Positions 16,475 to 24,568 of a stretch of 64,000 nucleotides of DNA are shown here, in pieces. The stretch lies in assembly GCF_945952055.1 (NCBI RefSeq), contig NZ_CAMFHB010000028.1:1-64000 (forward strand), given 5' to 3'. The translations under genes and the position numbers were made by a program. The notes under the pieces are model-generated. The model was not told the DNA's origin, made no database searches, and saw nothing but the letters and a program-made list of their open reading frames with translations. The stretch comes from an uncultured Alsobacter sp. (lineage in GTDB: Bacteria > Pseudomonadota > Alphaproteobacteria > Rhizobiales > Beijerinckiaceae). Numbering within the stretch: position 1 is the first letter of the stretch; every line of letters begins with the position of its first letter.

Positions 16475-17383
16475 TCAGCCGGCCTCGGGCGGCTGGTGCC
16501 AGAGCCGCGCCAGCCAGTCGTAGCGCGCGGCGGAGGGGACGAACCCCACCTCGTCGCGCAGGCGCGACACGTCGGCGACCATGCGCGGCGCCTCCCCTGC
16601 CGGGTCGGGCCGCGCGCCCAGGCGCAGCAGCTCGGGACGTCCGGCGAGGGCGGCGATGGCGCGGGCGAGGTCGGCGATGGCGATGCCGTCGCCGCTGGCG
16701 ACGTTCACGGGGCCGGACACGCCGGAGAGGCACAGGGCCGCGAGCGCGCGGCCGGCCTCGACGGTGCAGAGGAAGTCGCGCACCGGGCGGCCGGAGGCGA
16801 GTTCCGCAGGGCGGCCGTCGCGCAGCGCGGCGAAGAGGGAGGCGACGAGCCGGCGGGGGGTCTCGCCGGGGCCGAAGAGGTGGAACAGACGGCCCCAGGC
16901 CACCGCCATGCCGGTCTCGCGGCCGAGGCCTTCCAGCACCTTGCGGGTGGCGTCCTTGGCGACGCCGTAGAAGTGGGTGGGCGCCACCGGGTCGGTCTCG
17001 GCGCGCAGGTCCGGCCCGCCATCCGTCCAGTCGTATTCGACGCAGGTGCCGACGCCGACGAAGCGGCCGCAACCGGCCTCCCCGGCGGCGCGCGCGAGGG
17101 CGAGCGTCGCCGCCACCCAGTCGGCATTGGCGGGCGAGGACCAGAAGGCGCCGTGCTCGACGAACCAAGCGCCGTGCAGCACGTGTGTCGGGCGCACCGC
17201 CGTGACGAGCACCTTCGTCGCCGCGCCGTCGAGCAGGTCGGCCTCGTGCCAGGTGACGCCCGCGGCGCCGGTGCCGGCGCGGCGCGCCACCGCGTGGACC
17301 TCGACGTCCGCCCCGGCGAGCGCCGGCAAGGCGTGGCGCGTGACGAAGCCGGTGGCGCCGGTGACGAGGACGCGCGCGGTCAC
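16475..17383 (-). CDS. Extended SDR: NAD-dependent sugar-nucleotide epimerase/reductase
   Basis: 302 aa. Rossmann motif TGATGFVTRHALPAL at residues 7-21 (the usual TGATGFIG with T for the last G); the catalytic pair appears in HFYGVAKDATRKVLEGLGR (YxxxK). GRLFHLFGPGE and PVRDFLCTVEAGRAL are typical of nucleotide-sugar dehydratase/epimerase relatives. As the last gene of the operon with CDP-glucose dehydratase and 3,5-epimerase, it probably reduces or epimerises C4 of the CDP-deoxysugar made upstream. Exact product unknown. The start at 17383 overlaps the upstream stop (ATGA). Confidence 0.85.
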   Translation of the reverse strand: MTARVLVTGATGFVTRHALPALAGADVEVHAVARRAGTGAAGVTWHEADLLDGAATKVLVTAVRPTHVLHGAWFVEHGAFWSSPANADWVAATLALARAAGEAGCGRFVGVGTCVEYDWTDGGPDLRAETDPVAPTHFYGVAKDATRKVLEGLGRETGMAVAWGRLFHLFGPGETPRRLVASLFAALRDGRPAELASGRPVRDFLCTVEAGRALAALCLSGVSGPVNVASGDGIAIADLARAIAALAGRPELLRLGARPDPAGEAPRMVADVSRLRDEVGFVPSAARYDWLARLWHQPPEAG

Positions 17384-17910
17384 GGCCGCCAGTCCGCCCA
17401 GGCCTCGTCCTTGGCGGCGATCACCGCCGGACGCGCGGGCCAGTGGATGGCGAAGGCCGGATCGTTCCAGCGCGCGCCCCGGGCCGCGCCCGCCACGAAG
17501 GGCACGTCCATGGCGTAGAGCACCTCCGTGTCGGGGGCAAGCGTCAGGAGCCCGTGGGCGAAGCCCGGCGGGATGAGGAAGGCGTCACCGTTGTCCTCGT
17601 CGAGCTGCAGGCCGTGCCAGCGGCCCTGCGTCGGCGAGCCGGGGCGCAGGTCGATGGCGACGTCGAAGACCGCGCCGCGGGTGACGCGCACGAGCTTCGT
17701 CTCGCCGTGCGGGTCGGCCTGCCAGTGCATGCCGCGCAGCGTGTGCAGCGCGGTGGAGAAGGAGACGCTGGTCTGAACCGGGACGAAGGGGCGGCCCGCC
17801 TTTGCGAAGTCGTCGCCGCACCAGGTGCGCGCGAAGAAACCGCGCTCGTCGACGAAGCGCTCCTGGCGCACGACGAAGAGGCCCGCGAAAGGGGTCGGTT
17901 CGAGGATCAT
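17380..17910 (-). CDS. dTDP-4-dehydrorhamnose 3,5-epimerase family (RfbC-like cupin)
   Basis: 176-aa RmlC-type cupin. The catalytic histidine is in GMHWQADPHGETKLVRVTRG, the core in VFDVAIDLRPGSPTQGRWHG, and IPPGFAHGLLTL follows. LYAMD retains the active-site tyrosine, but the YY that usually follows is VPF, so substrate may differ from dTDP-glucose derivatives. Next to a CDP-glucose dehydratase the substrate is more likely a CDP-4-keto-6-deoxysugar. Overlaps both neighbours by ATGA, so it is co-translated with them. Confidence 0.88.
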   Translation of the reverse strand: MILEPTPFAGLFVVRQERFVDERGFFARTWCGDDFAKAGRPFVPVQTSVSFSTALHTLRGMHWQADPHGETKLVRVTRGAVFDVAIDLRPGSPTQGRWHGLQLDEDNGDAFLIPPGFAHGLLTLAPDTEVLYAMDVPFVAGAARGARWNDPAFAIHWPARPAVIAAKDEAWADWRP

Positions 17911-18974
17911 GCCAGCACCTCCGCCACCTGGGCGCGGGCGAGCGCGGCGACGTCGGCGCCGGTTGCCCAGGCGTCGTACCAGCCGGCCGTGGCGGCGAGG
18001 CCCGTGCGACCGCCGAGGCGGGGCGACCAGCCGAGCGCCTGGCGTGCGAGCGTGCTGTCGAGGGCCAGGCGCGGCGCCTCGGCCATCACCGGGCCCTCGG
18101 CCGCGTTCCAGCGCACCGGCCGGCCTCGGGCCGCGCCGTAGGCCGCCAGCAGGTCGCGCACCGCGAGCTCGGGCTCGATCGGCCCGAAGTTCACGGCCCG
18201 CGGCGCGTCGGTCTTCGCCGCGAGATCCTCGGCGAGCAGCAGGTAGCCGGCCAGCACGTCGAGCACGTGCTGGAAAGGCCGCGCCGCATCGGGACGGCGC
18301 ACCACCAGCGCCTCGCCGGCAGCCTCGGCGCGGACGAGGTCGGGGATGAGCCGGGCGGGACCGAAATCGCCGCCACCGATGACGTTGCCGGCGCGCCCCG
18401 TGCCCACCGGCGGCAGCTCACGGCCGAAGGAGGCCGCCCAGGACCCGACCGCGATCTCGCAGGCCGCCTTGGAGGCGCTGTAGGGGTCGTGCCCGCCCAG
18501 CGGATCGCTCTCGCGGAAGGGCCGGCCGGTGCCGTCGTTGCGGTAGACCTTGTCGCTCGTCACCACCACCGCGGCCTCGCAGCCTGTGAGCCCGCGCAGC
18601 GGCTCCAGCACGTTGATGGTGCCCTGCACGTTGGTGGCGAAGGTGCCCGCCGGATCGGCATAGGAGGCGCCGACCAGGGCCTGGGCGGCGAGGTGCAGGA
18701 CGATGCCGGGCCGGGCTGCACGGACCGCCTCGGCCGTGGCTCGCGCGTCGCGGATGTCGATGCGGCTGTCGGAGGCCAGCAGCGGCGCCACGGCGAGACG
18801 GACGAAGGCGCCGTCGCCGGGTGCGGGATCCAGCGCCAGCCCGTGCACGGCCGCGCCGAGGCGATCCAGCATCACGGCCAGCCACGCCCCCTTGAAGCCG
18901 GTGTGGCCGGTGAGGAGGACGCGTCGCCCGCGCCAGAAACCGGGGTCCGGGTGTCGGCCGGTGGCTGGGCTCAT
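17907..18974 (-). CDS. rfbG: CDP-glucose 4,6-dehydratase
   Basis: 355-aa extended SDR converting CDP-glucose to CDP-4-keto-6-deoxyglucose. The N-terminal LLTGHTGFKGAWLAVML is diagnostic: GHTGFKG rather than GGAGFIG separates this group from dTDP-glucose dehydratase. VVVTSDKVYRN and the catalytic PYSASKAACEIAV follow, then NVIGGGDFGPARLIPDLVRA. The start at 18974 overlaps the stop of the glycosyltransferase gene (ATGA). The expected glucose-1-phosphate cytidylyltransferase (rfbF) is not in the window. Confidence 0.92.
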   Translation of the reverse strand: MSPATGRHPDPGFWRGRRVLLTGHTGFKGAWLAVMLDRLGAAVHGLALDPAPGDGAFVRLAVAPLLASDSRIDIRDARATAEAVRAARPGIVLHLAAQALVGASYADPAGTFATNVQGTINVLEPLRGLTGCEAAVVVTSDKVYRNDGTGRPFRESDPLGGHDPYSASKAACEIAVGSWAASFGRELPPVGTGRAGNVIGGGDFGPARLIPDLVRAEAAGEALVVRRPDAARPFQHVLDVLAGYLLLAEDLAAKTDAPRAVNFGPIEPELAVRDLLAAYGAARGRPVRWNAAEGPVMAEAPRLALDSTLARQALGWSPRLGGRTGLAATAGWYDAWATGADVAALARAQVAEVLA

Positions 18975-21289
18975 GGCTGCTCGTCCATCCATTGCAGCAG
19001 CGTGTCCTGGAAGTCGGACACGAAGAGTTCGGGGTTGCCGAGCGGGTGGGCGCGCAGCCGCTCGCGCATGCCGCGCCGCAGCTCCGTGCGCCACTCCGTG
19101 CGCCCGGCGATCTCGGCGGCCTTGGCGGCGTAGCTCGCCTTGTCGAAGGTGCAGAGCTCGCCCAGGCCCGCATTGCTGAGGTTCGAATAGGAGAGCCGCT
19201 CGTAGAACGCCTCGCCCACCAGCGTGATGGCCGGCACGCCCATCCACAGCGTCTCGCAGGTGGTGGTGCCGCCCGTCTGCGGGAAGGTGTCGAGCGCCAC
19301 GTCAATCTCGTTGTAGTAGGGCATGTGGGCGCCGCGCACGGGCACGTAGGCGATGCGGTCGCGCGCCACGCCGAGGCTCTCGAAGCGGTCCTCCATGTTC
19401 TTGCGGAAGGAGGGCACGGCGCCCTCCGGCCGCACGAACAGGAAGCGCGATCCGGGCACCGCCTTCAGCGCCTCGGCCCACAGCGTCACCACGTCGATCG
19501 AATACTTGTACGGGTTGTTCATGGTGCCGAAGGTGACGCGCCCGGTGCGCTCCTGCGGCGTCACCGGGTCGATCGCCGGCAGCGTGCTGAAGGTCGGCTG
19601 GTCGAGCGCCACCCAGGTGCGCGGCATGAGGAACGGCTTCTCGAGGAGAAGCGCCGGGTCCTCGGGGTTGATGAAGGGATCGACCAGGATGCGGTCGATC
19701 GCGGCGAGCCCGGCCGAGTGGGGATAGCCGAGCCAGCTCGCCTGGCGGGGCGCGGGTTTCCACGCCATCACGTCGAGCTTGTTCATGTCGGTCGAGCCGC
19801 CGAGTTCGAACAGGATGTCGAGGTCGTCGTCGGCGATGAGCTGCGCGGCGGCGCGGTCGCCGATGAGCGGCTTCAGCCGGAAGCCGTCCAGGGCGGCGGC
19901 GATGCGCTCCTGGATCACGTCGGTCGGCTTCGTCGACCACGAGTAGCCATAGAACTCGAACCGCGACCGGTCGTAGCGCGTCAGGAGGTCGATGGCGAAA
20001 TAGGCGACCGGGTGGTCGCGCAGGTCCGACGACATGAAGCCGACACGCACCTTGGCGCGGCGCGTGCGCACGGCGGGGCGCTTGATCGGCGTCTTGTCGG
20101 CGATGGCCTCGATGCGCCTGCCCCAGGTGCGGTGATGCTTCACGAGGCTGCGGCGCTGCTCCGGCGTGCGCACCTGCGGCATCATGTGGTGAAGGCCGGC
20201 GATCTCGCCGGTCGAGGCCCAGTAGTGGCTGAGCTCGTCGAAGTCGCCGAGTTCGGCGGCGCGGTCGTAGTCGGCCGAGCGGATCAGGATGCTGCGCAAC
20301 GCCTTGGCATCGGGCTTGAAGTTGCCGCCGAGCGGCAGGCGGCGCAGCGCCAGCTCGTAGCCGGCGGCGATGTTCTGCGGCTCGCGGGGGCCGCGGGTGC
20401 GGTCGAGGCTGTCGGCGAACTCGGCGAGCACGCGTGGGTTCTGCGGCTCGAGCTGCAGGGCCGCGGCGAAGGCCTGGTTGGCGCGCTCCCGGTCGACGGG
20501 CGCCAGCGTGCGGGCGAGCTGCAGGTGCATCCACACCTGCTTGGGGTCCTGCGCGATGAGCTTGTGCAGCAGCGCCTCGGCGTCGTCGCGCCGGGACATG
20601 CGCCGCAGCAGGATGACCTGCGTCTCCATGATCTCGGCCACGGGGCCGCATACCGCCGCACCCTTCTCGAGGGTGGCCATGGCGTCGTCGCTGCGGCCCC
20701 ACTCGTCGAAGCTCGCCGCGAGCTCGCGGTAGACCGAAGTCTGGTTCGGGTTGAGCTTCAGCGCGGTCTCGAAGCGCGGGATCGCCTTGTCGAACTCGCC
20801 GGACAGCCGGTAGGCGGTGCCGAGCAGGCGATGGTACTCGGCCGACTTCGGCTCCTGGCGCACCACCTTGGCGAAGCATTCGACGGCCTTTCGGCCCTCG
20901 CGCAACTGGATGTAGATATTGCCCCGGTTGACCACCGGCGAGAGGTTCTTGGGTTCCAGCTTCTCGGCGACGGCCAGGGCTGCGAGGGCATCGTCGAAGC
21001 GGCCGAGGCTCTTGAGCAGGACGCCGTGGAGGTTGGCCAGCGCGAAATCCTTGGGTCGCTGCTCGCGTGCGGTGCGCACCACCGCTTCGCCCTCCGACAC
21101 CCGGCCCTGCTGGTAGAGGAGAACGCCGAGATCGTAGTGGATCATCCGCGGCACGGCCTCGCCGGTCCGCCTGTGCTCGATCAGCGCCTGCGCGGTCAGC
21201 TCCGAGGCGCGCTTGAGATCGCCCTTGCGCTTGGCCTCCGCGGCTGCGTTCAGCAGCGCCTGGACCCCAGTTCCGTTCTGTTCCGTCAC
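18971..21289 (-). CDS. SPINDLY-type TPR O-linked glycosyltransferase (GT41-like)
   Basis: 772 aa. Residues ~1-300 are tetratricopeptide repeats (for example KAIPRFETALKLNPNQTSVY). The C-terminal half is a split GT-B domain of the SPINDLY/O-GlcNAc transferase family: VRVGFMSSDLRDHPVAYFAI, LGYPHSAGLAAIDRILVDPF, FGTMNNPYKYSIDVVTLWAE and DTFPQTGGTTTCETLWMGVP, ending with a TLVGEAFYERLSYSNLSNAG segment. Such enzymes glycosylate proteins (often flagellin or surface proteins) in alphaproteobacteria. The GTG at 21289 is chosen over the GTG at 21319, which adds an Arg-rich stretch. First gene of a four-gene overlapping operon; the sugar is probably made by the three genes downstream. Confidence 0.9.
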   Translation of the reverse strand: MTEQNGTGVQALLNAAAEAKRKGDLKRASELTAQALIEHRRTGEAVPRMIHYDLGVLLYQQGRVSEGEAVVRTAREQRPKDFALANLHGVLLKSLGRFDDALAALAVAEKLEPKNLSPVVNRGNIYIQLREGRKAVECFAKVVRQEPKSAEYHRLLGTAYRLSGEFDKAIPRFETALKLNPNQTSVYRELAASFDEWGRSDDAMATLEKGAAVCGPVAEIMETQVILLRRMSRRDDAEALLHKLIAQDPKQVWMHLQLARTLAPVDRERANQAFAAALQLEPQNPRVLAEFADSLDRTRGPREPQNIAAGYELALRRLPLGGNFKPDAKALRSILIRSADYDRAAELGDFDELSHYWASTGEIAGLHHMMPQVRTPEQRRSLVKHHRTWGRRIEAIADKTPIKRPAVRTRRAKVRVGFMSSDLRDHPVAYFAIDLLTRYDRSRFEFYGYSWSTKPTDVIQERIAAALDGFRLKPLIGDRAAAQLIADDDLDILFELGGSTDMNKLDVMAWKPAPRQASWLGYPHSAGLAAIDRILVDPFINPEDPALLLEKPFLMPRTWVALDQPTFSTLPAIDPVTPQERTGRVTFGTMNNPYKYSIDVVTLWAEALKAVPGSRFLFVRPEGAVPSFRKNMEDRFESLGVARDRIAYVPVRGAHMPYYNEIDVALDTFPQTGGTTTCETLWMGVPAITLVGEAFYERLSYSNLSNAGLGELCTFDKASYAAKAAEIAGRTEWRTELRRGMRERLRAHPLGNPELFVSDFQDTLLQWMDEQP

Positions 21290-21408
21290 GCGTCTCGTCC
21301 GTCCTCGCCAGGACGGCACGCTAGCGCGAAATCGTCGGAAAAGGGTTGACGGATTGAGAGTGGTGGTGGCGAGGCTGCACCACCACTCCAGAGCGCAGGA
21401 CTCTCTCC

Positions 21409-21450
21409 GCGGTCATGGCCGGGCCAGGCCCGGGCAGGACGCGGAGAGGC
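21409..21450. repeat. Half copy of repeat family A
   Basis: GGTCATGGCCGGGCCAGGCC-CGGGCAGGACGCGGAGAGG keeps only one GC dyad of the element, without the ACGACTT/AAGTCGT inner arms. Located between the dehydrogenase stop and the glycosyltransferase start. Confidence 0.65.
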
Positions 21451-21458
21451 GGCCGGGA

Positions 21459-22901
21459 TCAAAGCCCTATGCAGCCGTACTTGATGTTCAGGTAGTCATC
21501 GAGCCCGTACTTGGAGCCCTCGCGGCCCATGCCGGATTCCTTGACGCCGCCGAAGGGGGCGACCTCGGTGGTGATGAGGCCGGCGTTGATGCCGACCTGG
21601 CCGTATTGCAGGCCCTCCATCACGCGGAAGGCGCGGCCGAGGTCGCGGGTGAAGGCGTAGGCCGCCAGCCCGAACTCGGTGTCGTTGGCCATGGCGATGG
21701 CCTGTTCCTCGGTGTCGAAGCGGAACAGCGGGGCGAGCGGGCCGAAGGTCTCCTCGCGGGCCACCGCCATCTCGCTCGTCACGCCGGAAACGATGGTCGG
21801 CTCGAAGAAGGAGCGGCCGAGAGGATGGCGCTTGCCGCCGGCCACCACCTTGGCGCCCTTGGCGAGCGCGTCGGCGATGTGCTCCTCGACCTTCTTCACG
21901 GCGTTCTCGTCGATCAGCGGGCCCTGCACGGTGCCGGCCTCCAGGCCGTTGCCGACCTTGAGCCCACGCACCGCGGCGGCGAACTTCTCGGCGAAGGCGT
22001 CGTAGATGCCGGCCTGAACCAGGAAGCGGTTGGCGCAGACGCAGGTCTGGCCGGAGTTGCGGTACTTGGACTGCATCGCGCCCTCGACCGCGGCGTCGAG
22101 ATCGGCGTCGTCGAAGACGATGAAGGGCGCGTTGCCGCCCAGTTCCATCGAGCAGCGCTTCATGGTGCCGGCGGCCTGGGCCATCAGCATCTTGCCGACC
22201 TCGGTGGAGCCGGTGAACGTGATCTTCTTCACGGTCGGGTTGGCGGTGAGCTCGCCGCCGATGGCGGAGGCCGACCCGGTGAGGATGTTGATGACGCCCG
22301 GCGGGATTCCGGCTTCCTCGGCGAGGAGGCCCCAGGCGATCGCCGAATAGGGCGTCTGCGTGGCGGGCTTCGTCACCACGGTGCAGCCGGCCGCGAGCGC
22401 GGCGCCGAGTTTGCGCGACAGCATCGAGGACGGGAAGTTCCACGGCGTGATCGCCGCGATGACGCCGACCGGCTCCTTGGTGACGATGATGCGCCGGCCC
22501 GGCCACGGCGAGGGGATCGTGTCGCCGTAGACGCGGCGGGCTTCCTCGGCGAACCACTGGACGTAGGCGGCCGAGATGCCGACCTCGCCGCGCGCCTCGG
22601 CCAACGGCTTGCCCTGCTCGCTGGTGAGGAGGATCGCGAGCTCCTCCTTGTTCTTCTCGATGGCAGCGGCGAGCTTGCGCAGCTTCTCGGCGCGCTCGGC
22701 GGCGGTGGTGCGGCTCCAGCCCTCGAAGGCCTTCTGCGCGGCCGCGATGGCGCGGCGCGTCTCGGCGGCGCCGGACTTCGGCACGGATCCGATGACCTCG
22801 CCGGTGGCCGGGTTCGTCACGTCGATCGTGCCGCCGTCGTCGGCCCCGACCCACTCGCCCCCGATCAGGTTCGCGTCGCGCTGGAACGCAAGCTTCGCCA
22901 T
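21459..22901 (-). CDS. gabD: Succinate-semialdehyde dehydrogenase, NAD(P)+
   Basis: 480-aa aldehyde dehydrogenase oxidising succinate semialdehyde in the GABA shunt. TPWNFPSSMLSRKLGAALAA, the FTGSTEVGK cofactor loop, catalytic Glu in MELGGNAPFIVFDDADLD and catalytic Cys in NSGQTCVCANRFLVQ are all intact. VCAN after the Cys and the C-terminal FGGVKESGMGREGSKYGLDD are characteristic of GabD. Single gene; no gabT adjoins. Other aldehydes such as glutarate semialdehyde remain possible substrates. Confidence 0.93.
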   Translation of the reverse strand: MAKLAFQRDANLIGGEWVGADDGGTIDVTNPATGEVIGSVPKSGAAETRRAIAAAQKAFEGWSRTTAAERAEKLRKLAAAIEKNKEELAILLTSEQGKPLAEARGEVGISAAYVQWFAEEARRVYGDTIPSPWPGRRIIVTKEPVGVIAAITPWNFPSSMLSRKLGAALAAGCTVVTKPATQTPYSAIAWGLLAEEAGIPPGVINILTGSASAIGGELTANPTVKKITFTGSTEVGKMLMAQAAGTMKRCSMELGGNAPFIVFDDADLDAAVEGAMQSKYRNSGQTCVCANRFLVQAGIYDAFAEKFAAAVRGLKVGNGLEAGTVQGPLIDENAVKKVEEHIADALAKGAKVVAGGKRHPLGRSFFEPTIVSGVTSEMAVAREETFGPLAPLFRFDTEEQAIAMANDTEFGLAAYAFTRDLGRAFRVMEGLQYGQVGINAGLITTEVAPFGGVKESGMGREGSKYGLDDYLNIKYGCIGL

Positions 22902-23021
22902 TGGTCGCTCTCCTCACCTTGATGCCGGCCGGCTCTGGCCCTTCCGGCTTCGCTTAGCGCCGATGGCGCCGGGCGTCCACCGGTGGCGCGGCGATGGCGA
23001 ACTGGAGGCGATGCCGAGCGA

Positions 23022-23255
23022 TCAGATCTGGGGCGACGCGTAGTGGACGAACAGCATGGGGTGGAAGGCCTCCAGAACGTCTTCCTCACCGTCGTCATCC
23101 CGGGGGGATCCGGTGTCGACCCCCGCCGCAGGCTCGTCCGTGGTCGGCATGCCCCGATTTCCGATGAAGGCCAGGAGGTCCCTGATCATGGCGACCCAAC
23201 CCAAGGTGATCGCACCCCTCTCCGCCGGTTTGTGTTGAAAACTGACAGTCGACAT
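23022..23255 (-). CDS. Small hypothetical acidic protein (77 aa)
   Basis: A short frame starting at 23255 after an excellent ribosome-binding site (GGAGGAG, five bases before the ATG). The protein starts MSTVSFQHKPAERGAITLGW and has an acidic middle (DTGSPRDDDGEEDVLEAFHP) and a hydrophobic/aromatic end (MLFVHYASPQI). I do not recognise it. The long AT-rich leader upstream fits a regulated gene. Short length and lack of a known family keep confidence moderate. Confidence 0.5.
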   Translation of the reverse strand: MSTVSFQHKPAERGAITLGWVAMIRDLLAFIGNRGMPTTDEPAAGVDTGSPRDDDGEEDVLEAFHPMLFVHYASPQI

Positions 23256-23613
23256 CACGCTCCTCCGACATCCGGTGGCCCATCCGAGGGTCCGCGTCGA
23301 GACTGACATTCTGACCACCAGCGTCAACCGGAATGATTTTTTCCAATCTTTCATGGGAATGCAGACTTTCTTCTTCATTTTGCCTGCGCAAAAGACCGTT
23401 ATTCTCTGCGCGATCCAGTGGTTCCGACGCCCACCGCACACGGTCGACGCAGGGCGGTGAAAATTCTTCTCGCCGCGACCGGGCGAGAGGCTCGTTCTCC
23501 AGGCGGCCGAAAAATAAAAAGACCAGTCCCGTTTCCGATCGAAGGCCGGCCGGCCACACTTCGCGTTGTCGAAACAGGGCTGCCCAAGCGCAGCCAGAAC
23601 AAGGATCACGCGC
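23256..23613. promoter_or_regulatory. AT-rich divergent intergenic region before cysE
   Basis: About 360 bases, clearly AT-richer than its surroundings (for example ATGATTTTTTCCAATCTTTC and GGCCGAAAAATAAAAAGACC). It must hold the cysE promoter and probably that of the small minus-strand gene. Minus-strand frames run through it but lack ribosome-binding sites and family resemblance. No strong dyad stands out. Confidence 0.4.
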
Positions 23614-24492
23614 ATGTCGACTCCGGCCCCGCGCATGTCTCTGGTCAGGAAAGGCGGTGACGACGTGCAACGACCCATCGTTCGGGAAGACACCGTGTGG
23701 AGCGTGCTGCGCACCGAAGCCGGCAGCGTCCTGGCGCGGGAGCCCGCCCTGGCCACGTTGATGCTGACGGCGGTCCTCGGGCGCGAGGACTTCGAGAGCG
23801 CCACGGCCTTCCGGGTGGCATCGCGTATCGCGGGCCGGGACCTGCGCGAGCCGGTCCTGGCCGACGCGTTCATGGGCGCGCTGGCCGCCGATCCCGGGAT
23901 CGGCGCGGCGATGCGGGCGGACATCCTGGCGGTCATCGAGCGTGACCCCGCCGCCGACCGCCTCATCGAGCCCTTCCTCTACTTCAAGGGGTTCCACGCC
24001 ATCCAGGCCCACCGCTTCGCCCACTGGTTCTGGACGCAGGGGCGGACCGACCTGGCGCTCTACGCGCAAAGCCAGTCCTCGCGCATGTTCCAGACCGACA
24101 TCCACCCGGCCGCCCGCATTGGGCGCGGCATCTTCCTGGACCACGCCACCGGCCTCGTCGTGGGCGCCACCAGCGTCATCGAGGACGACGTCTCCATCCT
24201 GCAGAACGTGACGCTGGGCGGAACCGGCAAGGACACCGGCGACCGGCATCCGAAGATCCGCCGTGGAGTCCTGATCGGGGCCGGCGCGAAGATCCTCGGC
24301 AACATCGAGGTCGGAGCCGGCTCGCTCGTGGCCGCCGGCTCGGTCGTCCTGCGCGAGGTGCCCCCCGACACGACGGTGGCCGGCGTCCCGGCAAAACCGG
24401 TCGGCCCGGCCGGCACGTCCGGCGAACCCTCGCGGGACATGAACCAGATCCTGAGCGACTTCGCCTACGGCGCGTTCGACTACGTCATCTAG
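23614..24492 (+). CDS. cysE: Serine O-acetyltransferase
   Basis: 292-aa enzyme making O-acetylserine, the carbon acceptor for cysteine synthesis. The N-terminal helical domain (LREPVLADAFMGALAADPG) is followed by the left-handed beta-helix with DIHPAARIGRGIFLDHATGL and VSILQNVTLGGTGKDTGDRH, holding the catalytic Asp/His. The chain ends GAFDYVI; a terminal Ile is what inserts into the CysK active site in the cysteine synthase complex. The start at 23614 is chosen for AAGGATC eight bases upstream. It converges on the ABC/monooxygenase operon, separated by a hairpin. Confidence 0.95.
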   Translation: MSTPAPRMSLVRKGGDDVQRPIVREDTVWSVLRTEAGSVLAREPALATLMLTAVLGREDFESATAFRVASRIAGRDLREPVLADAFMGALAADPGIGAAMRADILAVIERDPAADRLIEPFLYFKGFHAIQAHRFAHWFWTQGRTDLALYAQSQSSRMFQTDIHPAARIGRGIFLDHATGLVVGATSVIEDDVSILQNVTLGGTGKDTGDRHPKIRRGVLIGAGAKILGNIEVGAGSLVAAGSVVLREVPPDTTVAGVPAKPVGPAGTSGEPSRDMNQILSDFAYGAFDYVI

Positions 24493-24518
24493 ACGGCAAG
24501 GCTCAGAACGCCCTGTGG

Positions 24519-24544
24519 GGCCCGGCGGCCTCCACCGCCGGGCC
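24519..24544. terminator. Bidirectional hairpin between cysE and the ABC/monooxygenase operon
   Basis: GGCCCGGCGG-CCTCCA-CCGCCGGGCC forms a perfect 10-bp stem with a 6-base loop in the convergent gap. There is no strong T-run, but position and stability favour transcript ends in both directions. Confidence 0.7.
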
Positions 24545-24568
24545 TCTTCGCGTTCGGTGGGACTGACG

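Noticed and set aside
23256-23660. Coding extension upstream of the 77-aa gene on the minus strand
   Set aside because: The frame is open, but ribosome-binding sites and protein-like composition are missing, and it would cross the cysE promoter.
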